In this document: one piece after another, positions 26,327 through 34,442 of the stretch
Layout of the letters: each line of letters starts with the position of its first letter
Numbering within the stretch: the first letter of the stretch is position 1
Source of the DNA: an uncultured Clostridium sp.
GTDB taxonomy: Bacteria; Bacillota; Clostridia; Lachnospirales; Lachnospiraceae
Length of the DNA stretch: 59,264 nucleotides
NCBI GenBank assembly: GCA_947253885.1
Contig: CAMYAO010000012.1
Span: 1-59,264, forward strand
Direction: 5' to 3'
Notes under the pieces: generated by a model
What the model was told of the DNA's origin: nothing
Database searches by the model: none
Seen by the model: the letters and a program-made list of their open reading frames with translations, nothing else
Translations under genes and position numbers: made by a program

Positions 26327-28225
26327 TTAAGAAAAAGAAAAAGCATGTTTATTTTTTATATATTTATGAGATAAGAGGAAACGAATTGTATGTTTGTATT
26401 CGGAGGATATTTGTACGCGTGAATCAACCTGAGTGATTGGTCTTCCGTCCATATTTTCATTAGAAAAGATCAAGGTATAATTATGGTCTTGAAAGGATTC
26501 GTTTGACAGTTCTTTTTTTAGCATTTTTGGAAGCCGGGTCTGGATAGATTTGTCATATCCGTTCACATACCCACAGAATCGTATAATGTAATCTGATGTA
26601 TCCTGATTTTTACAGGTACGGAAGTTGGCCGAACCTTCCAGCACATCCTTCCTATAAGCCTGATATAGTTTTTCAGTATCTTTGGAAGAAAGTTCAATAG
26701 AGCGACGTTCATCTGTTATAGATTCCAACTGGCTTTTTTTTCGTGAGGATTGAAATTTCAAATGCTTATAATCTGATGTAAACAGGAATGACAGGTATTG
26801 AGTCGGATTGTTTTCAAACTGATCCAATAGCGCAGGAGTGCTTCCGTTAGAACCATCTAAAGTCAGATTTTTTGGAAGATTATAAGAACGGGAAATCATC
26901 TGTCCGTTTTCCATCTGATAATAAATTTGATAAGACTTGCTTGTATCATCGTGGTCTGATGGATGATTTTTTTCTTTTAAAGCCGCTCGGTGCAATTCTG
27001 TAACCTGTTGAATCCTTTTGGTTTTTGTATAATTCATAACGGAAGTATTATTAACAATTGTGGCAGAACGAACTTTAGCTACGTTTGGAATATAGGACTC
27101 TACATGGAATATATCCTTTCCGAGTGCAAATATAACAAGGAAAGAGATGCATATATAGCAACCGTACTCAATCAGATATTTTTTTGTAATAATTCGAAAT
27201 TTCTTTTTCAGAATCATTTCAACAATCAGGAAAAAGACAGCCGTAAATATCAAAAACAGTACAACAAACATAAAAACGTTTCTGTTATTAAAAAACAGGA
27301 TACTCCATATAAATGCGGCAGCCATAAAGGAAAGCAAAAAAGAAACGATCCAACGGACAATCGGGTACATAAATGGTAGAGCACTCATTTCTCCGGCTGA
27401 CTCCAACTGGCGTTTTTTATATAAATAATAACTAAACACAGTAATTCCAAGTGATACTGCAAAATAAACTAAAAAGACAGATACTGATGGAAATACTGAT
27501 GTGAGGGAAGGATTTTTTCTCCTGTCCCAAACAGTATGGTAAAAATGAAACAGTTTAACGAACGGTGAAAAATAGTCTAATATCGGAGTACTGGTCTGTC
27601 CATAATAGGAATAGCTGTTCATTCCGCAATAAAATGTTTCAAAAAAGAAAACAAATAGACCTTTTATACAATATACAATCAAATTGATGAGCAGATAATA
27701 AGAGGCTGCTGCAATAATATGTCCGGATAACACACAGGAAAGAACGGCAAAACTGAAAAATACAAAGGTAATTACAATATTTTGTATCAGCCAAAACAGG
27801 AGATATTCCGCGTGTGGGATTTCAAAATGCATTCCGATAAAAACACAGATTAGAAAGATAATAATCTGGGGTAGAATCAGGAAAGTGAGTCCGTATGCAT
27901 AGTTGGTATGAAAGAGGGTGTGTCTTTTAAACGGATAGGAATGGATCATATTACATGTTTTTGGAAAAAACAAATAAGAGAATATGAAAATGGCAGTAAT
28001 AATACAAAAAACAAATAAAAAGGGGACTGCTACTTCTGTTGAGAGGATTTCTCGTAAGGAATTAAAATGCTCAGTATGCACATTCGTTGTCTTGTCTAAA
28101 TTTGAAATTAAACTAAGAGGATATATCATGAGCAAAAGAACACAATAAACAGACCAAATCGGCCAAAAACGTTTTATATTTTTTATGTATAGTGTCGGAC
28201 TAATATAAGATGTCCTTGATTTCAT
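26327..28225 (-). CDS. ABC-2-type transporter membrane subunit
   Basis: A protein of about 632 residues with some ten hydrophobic helices in two blocks (about residues 20-350) followed by a long hydrophilic C-terminal domain. It has no signature motif but lies directly after an ATPase gene and a GntR regulator, the arrangement of B. subtilis ytrA-type operons. ATG 28225 is chosen because GGGAGGTG lies upstream of it; an in-frame ATG at 28246 has no such site. It overlaps the ATPase gene by 26 bases. The substrate is unknown; antibiotic or cell-wall stress response is suggested only by the operon type. Confidence 0.85.
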   Translation of the reverse strand: MKSRTSYISPTLYIKNIKRFWPIWSVYCVLLLMIYPLSLISNLDKTTNVHTEHFNSLREILSTEVAVPFLFVFCIITAIFIFSYLFFPKTCNMIHSYPFKRHTLFHTNYAYGLTFLILPQIIIFLICVFIGMHFEIPHAEYLLFWLIQNIVITFVFFSFAVLSCVLSGHIIAAASYYLLINLIVYCIKGLFVFFFETFYCGMNSYSYYGQTSTPILDYFSPFVKLFHFYHTVWDRRKNPSLTSVFPSVSVFLVYFAVSLGITVFSYYLYKKRQLESAGEMSALPFMYPIVRWIVSFLLSFMAAAFIWSILFFNNRNVFMFVVLFLIFTAVFFLIVEMILKKKFRIITKKYLIEYGCYICISFLVIFALGKDIFHVESYIPNVAKVRSATIVNNTSVMNYTKTKRIQQVTELHRAALKEKNHPSDHDDTSKSYQIYYQMENGQMISRSYNLPKNLTLDGSNGSTPALLDQFENNPTQYLSFLFTSDYKHLKFQSSRKKSQLESITDERRSIELSSKDTEKLYQAYRKDVLEGSANFRTCKNQDTSDYIIRFCGYVNGYDKSIQTRLPKMLKKELSNESFQDHNYTLIFSNENMDGRPITQVDSRVQISSEYKHTIRFLLSHKYIKNKHAFSFS

Positions 28226-29099
28226 AATTAACACCTCCCATTTCATATATAAAGATTTCTTCCAATGTTAAAGGCAGTACATCAATCAACATCGGATGTT
28301 TTTGTTCTAATATTTTTTTGGCATCATCCGGATTGCCTTTCACAATCAAAGTATAGACTCGACCGCTGTTTTGCATATGAAGAATATGGAAATCTTTAGG
28401 TAAAACAGGGATTCCCTCTTGAAAAGCAACCTGAATTTTTGATACATTCCCCTGTAAATCTTCTAAAGAACGTTCGATTATAACTTTTCCCTGATGAATA
28501 ATCCCTACATGATCACAGATATCTTCCAGTTCTCTTAAATTGTGAGAACTGACTAAAACAGTTGTCTTATGTTCTTCAACATCTCCCATAATCATGCTCC
28601 AAATTTGACGTCGGATGACCGGATCCAGTCCGTCAATCGGTTCATCTAAAATTAAATAACGTGCCCGACAGGATAAGGCAAGCATAAAATACGCTTGTTT
28701 TTGCATACCTTTTGAGAGACGCTGAATCGGTTTTTTTATATCGATATTCGGAAAATATTCTGTTAGTTTATGAAATAATGCAGTGTCGAAATCAGGATAG
28801 ATACCCTTGTAAAACTGCATCATATCTTTTGTGTTGGATTGGGAAAAGAAAAACAGATCATCCGGAATATAGGCAATAGATTGCTTGACCGAAGGATTTT
28901 CAAATACCGGTTGTCCATCAAATAAAACAGAGCCGGAATCTGCTTGGTAGATTCCGGTAAGATGTCGGATTAAAGTGGATTTTCCGGCACCGTTGGGGCC
29001 TACCAATCCATAGATGGAACCGGTTTTTATACACATGTTTGTATGATCTAAAGCTTGAAAATTCTGAAATGACTTACATAGATCCTGAACTTCTATCAT
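28200..29099 (-). CDS. ABC transporter ATP-binding protein (YtrB-like)
   Basis: The 299-residue ATPase shows Walker A GPNGAGKST (near residue 34), signature RLSKGMQKQAY (near 127), Walker B RYLILDEPIDG (near 148) and the switch histidine in VLVSSHNLREL. The C-terminal 80 residues extend beyond the core, as in YtrB/CcmA-like proteins. It overlaps the GntR gene by four bases and the permease gene by 26, so all three are one transcription unit. Confidence 0.93.
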   Translation of the reverse strand: MIEVQDLCKSFQNFQALDHTNMCIKTGSIYGLVGPNGAGKSTLIRHLTGIYQADSGSVLFDGQPVFENPSVKQSIAYIPDDLFFFSQSNTKDMMQFYKGIYPDFDTALFHKLTEYFPNIDIKKPIQRLSKGMQKQAYFMLALSCRARYLILDEPIDGLDPVIRRQIWSMIMGDVEEHKTTVLVSSHNLRELEDICDHVGIIHQGKVIIERSLEDLQGNVSKIQVAFQEGIPVLPKDFHILHMQNSGRVYTLIVKGNPDDAKKILEQKHPMLIDVLPLTLEEIFIYEMGGVNYEIKDILY

Positions 29100-29485
29100 A
29101 ATTTCGTATCCTTTCGTGTGAGTACCCGGTCGTAGAGTTGCTGAAGGTGCTCTATCAAAGTGTTTTTTTCAATACCGAGGAAAAACAGTTCTTCAGCAAT
29201 TGCCTGATATCGTTGAAGAAGAGTAGTAATTCGTGGGGAATTGTCCGGAATTTCCTCCGATATAAAAGAGCCCCTTCCGGATACAGTGTAAATGTAGCCC
29301 TCATTCTCTAATTCATGATAGGCGCGTTGAATCGTATTGGGGTTAATTGCCAATTGAGATGCCATTTCCCGAACAGATGGAAGCCGTTCATTTTTTTGCA
29401 GAGAATTTGTCAAAATCAGATAGCGAATATTGTCTGCCAATTGTTCATAGTAGGGTCTGGAATCTCGATAATTAAGTTGAATCAC
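29096..29485 (-). CDS. GntR-family transcriptional regulator (YtrA subfamily)
   Basis: This 129-residue regulator has an N-terminal winged helix-turn-helix (LPSVREMASQLAINPNTIQRAYHELENEG) and only a short C-terminal helix region, as in the YtrA subfamily. Such proteins usually repress their own ABC operon until an antibiotic or cell-wall signal appears. The start is GTG with AAAGGAG six bases upstream. A candidate operator lies just upstream at 29510-29530. Confidence 0.93.
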   Translation of the reverse strand: MIQLNYRDSRPYYEQLADNIRYLILTNSLQKNERLPSVREMASQLAINPNTIQRAYHELENEGYIYTVSGRGSFISEEIPDNSPRITTLLQRYQAIAEELFFLGIEKNTLIEHLQQLYDRVLTRKDTKL

Positions 29486-29509
29486 AAAAATCTCCTTTCA
29501 TGCATCAAC

Positions 29510-29530
29510 TGTATTAGTACAAGCAATACA
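29510..29530 (-). promoter_or_regulatory. Candidate operator of the GntR/ABC operon
   Basis: TGTATT (29510-29515) and AATACA (29525-29530) are perfect inverted repeats separated by nine bases. They lie 25 bases upstream of the regulator start codon, where the promoter should be. YtrA-type proteins bind sites of this general form. Confidence 0.45.
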
Positions 29531-29616
29531 CAAAGTATAACAGTGGAGATATACGGATACAATAGAGTAACTTTTAAGAATTTCTTAATATAAGATTAAG
29601 ATAAGGATTATTGTAT

Positions 29617-29647
29617 AAAAAAAGAATTATTCTTAGAGAATAACCCT
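29617..29647 (-). terminator. Intrinsic terminator of the Cys-rich protein gene
   Basis: Read on the minus strand, AGGGTTATTC pairs with GAATAATTCT through ten positions, with two wobbles and a five-base loop, and is followed by seven T residues. Confidence 0.85.
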
Positions 29648-29661
29648 TTTTATATAGAAAA

Positions 29662-29853
29662 CTATTTATCTTCTTCTTCCCATTCCGCAACGGCTTCATT
29701 GAGCATATTTAAAATATTTTCTTCACCGATTTCGTCAAACTTTTCTGAAACGGACTCCATTCTGTCAAAGAAGCTGGGACCTCTTTGTTCTGAACTGCAT
29801 CCACCTCCGCAAGAACCGCATCCGCCACCGCAATTATGTTCCTCGTGATTCAT
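29662..29853 (-). CDS. Small Cys/Gly-rich protein
   Basis: The 63-residue protein has a Cys-Gly-rich N-terminus, HNCGGGCGSCGGGCSS, with four cysteines in a CX3CX2CX3C pattern (residues 8-19), then a helical acidic C-terminal half ending EEEDK. The start has AAAGGAG just upstream and the gene has its own terminator, so it is very likely expressed. The cysteine cluster could bind a metal ion or an iron-sulfur cluster. I do not recognise a named family. It is divergent from the LysR-type gene. Confidence 0.75.
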   Translation of the reverse strand: MNHEEHNCGGGCGSCGGGCSSEQRGPSFFDRMESVSEKFDEIGEENILNMLNEAVAEWEEEDK

Positions 29854-29973
29854 ACAAACTCCTTTCCAGCTGAACTACTATAAGATTTTATTAATTATAC
29901 TACCTGACTCCAGTTTTATCTAGTATTATTTTTATGTTATAATGACGGAGATCATAAGTGGTGAGGTTAAAAA

Positions 29974-30858
29974 ATGGAGTTAAAGCAGTTACGACAATTT
30001 TACGAAGTGTGCAAGAGAGGCAGTTTTTCAGCAGCGGGAGAGAGTCTGTATATGACCCAGCAGGCAATCGGTAAATCCATGAAGCAATTGGAAGAGGAGT
30101 TAGCCGTTTTGTTGTTTTTTCGTACTCAAACAGGTGTCAGTCTGACCCCACAGGGAAAATATCTTCGAAGCAGATGTGAGCATATATTTGAATATGTGGA
30201 TGAGACAGAACAGTATATTCAGGAACTGGGTGCCAGTTGTCCGATACGAACAAAGATCTCGGTATCGGATGATTTGACAAAGGATTGGATTCGTTACGAC
30301 AAAAAAATAGCGGATTCCGTATTTGATACTGCTTTTATTGAGGCGGTGGTCCAAAGTGAGAAGGATGGAGAGCGTGCTCTGGAAAATGGAACAGTAGGTG
30401 CAGTGATCAGTACTTGTCCGTATCGACAGGAAGAGTTTCTGACCTATCCGTTGCTGGGGATTTCCTTTATGATTTTTTATAGAGAGGATCTGCATGAATT
30501 CCATAAGAAAGAGGCAACATTAAAGGATTTCCGCAATAAGCGGTTGGTGGCACTCAAATCATGGAAGCGTTCAATTCAGGGACTGGAGAGAGGATTTAAG
30601 GAACAGAATGTGCGGTTGGACAGTTTGGTTTTGGTAGATTCCATTGAAGAGGGGTTGTTGCTGGCAGAGACGGACGGTTATTTGTTTTTAGTGCCGGACA
30701 GAGCATTTCCGAATTTGCAGACAGGTTCATTAAACAGAATTTCTGTAAAAAGGCACAGTTTCTTTGCAAACTTGTTCTATACATTTCGGAAAAATGATGC
30801 TTGTCAGAAGGAAATTTTGCATGCATACGATTTTTTGAGAAATTCATTTTTACATTGA
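29974..30858 (+). CDS. LysR-family transcriptional regulator
   Basis: The 294-residue protein has the typical N-terminal winged HTH (LKQLRQFYEVCKRGSFSAAG then MTQQAIGKSMKQLEEEL) and a C-terminal ligand-binding domain of the periplasmic-binding fold. Such regulators are usually activators responding to a small metabolite. Its target is not clear: the divergent Cys-rich gene and the co-directional mnmA are the only neighbours. It ends 13 bp before mnmA. Confidence 0.93.
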   Translation: MELKQLRQFYEVCKRGSFSAAGESLYMTQQAIGKSMKQLEEELAVLLFFRTQTGVSLTPQGKYLRSRCEHIFEYVDETEQYIQELGASCPIRTKISVSDDLTKDWIRYDKKIADSVFDTAFIEAVVQSEKDGERALENGTVGAVISTCPYRQEEFLTYPLLGISFMIFYREDLHEFHKKEATLKDFRNKRLVALKSWKRSIQGLERGFKEQNVRLDSLVLVDSIEEGLLLAETDGYLFLVPDRAFPNLQTGSLNRISVKRHSFFANLFYTFRKNDACQKEILHAYDFLRNSFLH

Positions 30859-30871
30859 GAAAGGAAGCGTA

Positions 30872-31960
30872 TTGGAAAAAGTACTAGTGGCTATGAGCGG
30901 CGGAGTGGACTCCAGTGTTGCGGCTTATTTATTAAAAAAACAGGGCTATGAGTGTATCGGAGTCACTATGAAGTTATATGAAAATGAGACGATCGGAATG
31001 TGTTCGGATAAAACCTGCTGCAGCTTGAGTGATATAGAGGATGCAAAAAGTGTGGCATACCGACTGGATATGCCGTATTATGTGTTTAATTTTAAAGAAG
31101 ACTTTGAAAAACAGGTTATATCGAGATTTGTTACAGCCTATGAGACCGGCTATACACCGAACCCATGTATCGATTGTAACCGTTATATGAAGTTTGAAAA
31201 GCTGTATGAACGGGCAAAAGTGTTGGGATGTGACTATGTTGCAACCGGACATTATGCTCAGATCCTGCAGGATGAGACAGGACGCTATCATTTGAAAAAA
31301 GGAAAAGATGAGAAAAAAGACCAGAGCTATGTATTGTATGATCTGACGCAGGAGCAAATGGCACACACCCTTCTTCCGCTGGGGGGGATGGAGAAAAGTG
31401 AGGTTCGAAAAATTGCGGAAGAACAGGGATTTTTAAATGCAGATAAGCATGACAGTCAGGATATTTGTTTTGTACCGGATGGAGATTATACAAAGTTTTT
31501 AAGAAAACATACGGGACATGATTATCCGGAGGGGGATTTTGTAGACCGGAAAGGAACGGTATTGGGACGACATAAAGGAGTTGTACAATATACCGTAGGA
31601 CAGAGAAGAGGCTTGGGAATCTCAGCGCCACAATCTCTTTATGTGATAGAAAAGGACATAGAACATAATCAGATTGTAGTAGGAACAAAAGAGGAACTCG
31701 GTCAAAAAGTGCTGTATGGAAAAGATTTGAATTTGATTTCAATAGATTGTATAGAAAAACCGCTGTCACTTGCCGTTTCTATACGTTACCATCAAAAGCC
31801 TCAGGAGGCGGTCGTGACACAAACAGATACACATCATGTTCGTGTAGAGTTTCAAGAGCCGCAGCATGGAGTTGCTCCGGGGCAGGCAGTCGTGTTTTAT
31901 GACAAAGATGAGGTGGTAGGAGGAGCTACCATACAGCGGGAGACAGATCTGACTGTATAA
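30872..31960 (+). CDS. mnmA: tRNA-specific 2-thiouridylase
   Basis: The 362-residue enzyme places sulfur on U34 of tRNA-Lys, -Glu and -Gln. It shows the PP-loop AMSGGVDSSVAAYLL at residues 8-22, the NPCIDCNRYMKF catalytic cysteine region (near residue 97) and the second catalytic cysteine in QDICFVPDGDY (near residue 196). The start is TTG at 30872, with AAAGGAAG seven bases upstream. It needs a sulfur donor such as a cysteine desulfurase, which is not in this window. Confidence 0.96.
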   Translation: MEKVLVAMSGGVDSSVAAYLLKKQGYECIGVTMKLYENETIGMCSDKTCCSLSDIEDAKSVAYRLDMPYYVFNFKEDFEKQVISRFVTAYETGYTPNPCIDCNRYMKFEKLYERAKVLGCDYVATGHYAQILQDETGRYHLKKGKDEKKDQSYVLYDLTQEQMAHTLLPLGGMEKSEVRKIAEEQGFLNADKHDSQDICFVPDGDYTKFLRKHTGHDYPEGDFVDRKGTVLGRHKGVVQYTVGQRRGLGISAPQSLYVIEKDIEHNQIVVGTKEELGQKVLYGKDLNLISIDCIEKPLSLAVSIRYHQKPQEAVVTQTDTHHVRVEFQEPQHGVAPGQAVVFYDKDEVVGGATIQRETDLTV

Positions 31961-31972
31961 GAATATAACAAA

Positions 31973-31996
31973 GAAGCCGTCTGTATAGGCGGCTTC
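31973..31996 (+). terminator. Hairpin after mnmA, probable bidirectional terminator
   Basis: GAAGCCGTC and GGCGGCTTC form a nine-base-pair stem with one wobble and a six-base loop between the stops of mnmA and the leftward TetR gene. No strong T tract follows, so efficiency is uncertain. Confidence 0.6.
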
Positions 31997-32008
31997 TACT
32001 ATAATAGT

Positions 32009-32599
32009 TTACAGGTGTTTCGGTTTCGGAGGTTCATCGACTTGTTGAAAAAAGTTCGGATTGTGCTTGAAGAAATCCAATCCGTGGACAGACATACAGT
32101 AGAGATACTTCCCGACGAGATGAATATCTTCTTTATAACCGCTGCAGACCCAGTTTTCTAAAATACCGATTGAACCATTTGCAATATAGGCATATGCGTA
32201 GTCCATAGCAGAAAGTGTAGCGTTTGGATACATCTTCTCCCAGACACGCATACTGTTATCGTAGCCAAGATACATCAGTTGTCGGATAAAAGAAGTGTCT
32301 CCATGAGGCCCGATCAAAACAGAAAACAGATCTCGATTGGAATCCACGAGTTTCAGGAGGTCTTCAAACCAATTATCGGTGCTTAGAGAAAACAAGACAT
32401 CTTGAAATAATTCATTTTGAATATGATTCAATAAGGAACTGACATCTTCGTAATAGGAATAGAAGGTGCTGCGATTGATATCTGCAAGTTTACAGATATC
32501 TGTGACGGTAATTTTAGCTAAAGGCTTTTTGATCAGAAGCTCAAAAAGAGCATCTCTGATGACAGATTTTGTGTAGCGGGTTCTTCGATCCGTTGCCAT
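32009..32599 (-). CDS. TetR/AcrR-family regulator
   Basis: The 196-residue regulator has the N-terminal TetR HTH (ALFELLIKKPLAKITVTDI then LADINRSTFYSYYED) and a C-terminal effector domain of the kind common in clostridial regulators. ATG 32599 is chosen because CAGGAG precedes it; an upstream in-frame start at 32638 has no such site. It is divergent from two radical SAM genes across 400 bases, so it is the obvious candidate to control them. The ligand is unknown. Confidence 0.9.
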   Translation of the reverse strand: MATDRRTRYTKSVIRDALFELLIKKPLAKITVTDICKLADINRSTFYSYYEDVSSLLNHIQNELFQDVLFSLSTDNWFEDLLKLVDSNRDLFSVLIGPHGDTSFIRQLMYLGYDNSMRVWEKMYPNATLSAMDYAYAYIANGSIGILENWVCSGYKEDIHLVGKYLYCMSVHGLDFFKHNPNFFQQVDEPPKPKHL

Positions 32600-32673
32600 A
32601 AAATAGTCTCCTGTTCTAAATTGTAAATAGAATATCATCTCAATATATGCTGATTTTCATTCTACAGAAAGCC

Positions 32674-32699
32674 GGAATATTTATTTCGGAAAATATTCC
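32674..32699. promoter_or_regulatory. Inverted repeat, candidate TetR operator
   Basis: GGAATATTT (32674-32682) and AAATATTCC (32691-32699) are perfect nine-base inverted repeats with an eight-base spacer. The site lies 75 bases upstream of the TetR start and 150 bases before the radical SAM promoter. In the gap 32600-32998 I see this site, one promoter and no gene. Confidence 0.4.
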
Positions 32700-32852
32700 A
32701 ATAACAAATATTGTTGCTGTCGCAACTACTTGTTCAGTGCATTGAATGTCGCAAATGGCATTTTTTTTGGCTTTCTTTTTCTATATTTTGATGATTTCCA
32801 ACAAAATGGGGGAATCTTGTCCAATTATTTACAATTTTACTGAAATTGAGGG

Positions 32853-32881
32853 TTGTGTTTTTTTTATAACATAATTATAAT
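32853..32881 (+). promoter_or_regulatory. Sigma-A-type promoter of the radical SAM pair
   Basis: TTGTGT (32853-32858), a 17-base spacer and TATAAT (32876-32881) are a good match to the vegetative consensus. The predicted transcript would have about 110 bases of leader before the first radical SAM start codon. Confidence 0.65.
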
Positions 32882-32998
32882 ATACAAAAGTTAGAAATAC
32901 AACAGGTGTTGGAAAGATAACAATATATAGGATTATCTACATCTATCTGTAATCTACTGAGACAAAAGAGATTTATTTAAGTAGGAAAGGGGAACAGC

Positions 32999-34423
32999 AT
33001 GGCAAGTTTATCACATACCTTACAGCGAAAAGCTTTTAGTGGTGCAATTGACGTGGCTCTTAAACATTTAAACAAAGACAGAGAAAAGGGATTGATTCAG
33101 ATTATTGATCTGGCAAAGAAATTCATGGGAAGTAATTTTTCCGACACGGCATATGAAGGTGCAAGAAAGATTGTAATGGATCCAAATCATAAATGGAATA
33201 AATTTACCAATCGTATGTTAGATGAGTTGCACCCGAATGTTGCAAAAATGACCGCTCTGAATTTGGGATTTGAAGCTGCTTTTTACGGAACCAAAACAAT
33301 TCGTCAAAAGAGAAAAGAGCATAACTGCAATATTCCATGGTTGATTTTAATGGATCCTACCAGTGCGTGCAATTTAAGATGTACAGGGTGTTGGGCGGCA
33401 GAGTACGGATATAAACTGAATCTGACATTTGAAGAGTTGGATGATATCGTAACACAGGGAAAAGAGCTTGGAATCTATTTCTATATGTTTACTGGCGGAG
33501 AACCTCTGGTAAGAAAAGCGGATATCATTAAATTATGCGAAAAGCATCGTGATGTGGCATTCCACAGTTTTACAAACGGAACATTGATTGATGAAGAACT
33601 GTGTAAGCGTGTTCAGGAGTTGGGTAATCTTTCTTTCTCACTTTCTTTAGAGGGATTTGAAGAAGCAAATGACGGACGTCGCGGAGAAGGAATCTTCAAG
33701 AAAGTATTAGCTTCTATGGATTTGATGAAGCGTTACGGTCTGTTTTTCGGTTGTTCTGTATGCTATACGAGAAAGAATCTGGATGCAGTAACTTCTGATG
33801 AATTCTATGATCTGTTAATTGAACACGGTTGTCGTTATGCATGGTATTTCCATTATATGCCGGTCGGAAATGATGCGGATGTAGAGTTGATGCTGACACC
33901 GGAACAAAGGGAATATATCTATCACAGAATTCGAGAGGTACGAGCATTTGAAGGTGGAAAGCCGATTATGCTGTTAGATTTCCAAAATGATGGAGAGTTT
34001 GTAGGCGGATGTATTGCCGGAGGGCGAAATTATTTCCATATTAATGCAAACGGAGATGCTGAGCCTTGTGTATTCATCCATTACTCAAGTGCCAATATTC
34101 GTCAGAACACATTACTGGAATGCTTGCAGCAGCCGTTATTTCAGGCATATCGTGACAATCAGCCGTTTAATGATAATATGTTGCGTCCATGCCCAATGTT
34201 AGAGAATCCTGGAGCCTTAACAGAAATGGTACATAAAACAGGAGCACATTCTACAGATTTACAGTCTCCGGAGACTCCGGAACATTTACAGGAAAAATGT
34301 GAACCGTATTCAGAGGCTTGGGTGGAGACCGCAGATCGATTATGGTCAGGAAAACATTTTGAAAAAACCGGTTATAAAAATTATAAAAGTGAGAATCAGA
34401 AAGATTCAAAGGTGAGAGCCTAA
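32999..34423 (+). CDS. Radical SAM protein with SPASM-like C-terminus, copy 1
   Basis: The 474-residue protein has a helical N-terminal region of about 110 residues, then the radical SAM core with the CX3CX2C cluster motif in SACNLRCTGCW (Cys 124, 128 and 131) and the GGEPL motif near residue 168. The C-terminal region has further cysteines in GGCIAGGRNYFHINANGD, EPCVFIHYS and LRPCPMLENP, which suggest an auxiliary iron-sulfur cluster as in SPASM proteins. It would use S-adenosylmethionine to generate a radical; the substrate is unknown. The gene is 19 bp upstream of a close paralogue. No short peptide precursor gene is adjacent. Lipid modification is one possibility, but unproved. Confidence 0.85.
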   Translation: MASLSHTLQRKAFSGAIDVALKHLNKDREKGLIQIIDLAKKFMGSNFSDTAYEGARKIVMDPNHKWNKFTNRMLDELHPNVAKMTALNLGFEAAFYGTKTIRQKRKEHNCNIPWLILMDPTSACNLRCTGCWAAEYGYKLNLTFEELDDIVTQGKELGIYFYMFTGGEPLVRKADIIKLCEKHRDVAFHSFTNGTLIDEELCKRVQELGNLSFSLSLEGFEEANDGRRGEGIFKKVLASMDLMKRYGLFFGCSVCYTRKNLDAVTSDEFYDLLIEHGCRYAWYFHYMPVGNDADVELMLTPEQREYIYHRIREVRAFEGGKPIMLLDFQNDGEFVGGCIAGGRNYFHINANGDAEPCVFIHYSSANIRQNTLLECLQQPLFQAYRDNQPFNDNMLRPCPMLENPGALTEMVHKTGAHSTDLQSPETPEHLQEKCEPYSEAWVETADRLWSGKHFEKTGYKNYKSENQKDSKVRA

Positions 34424-34442
34424 TTTCGGGGAGGATTAAGAA

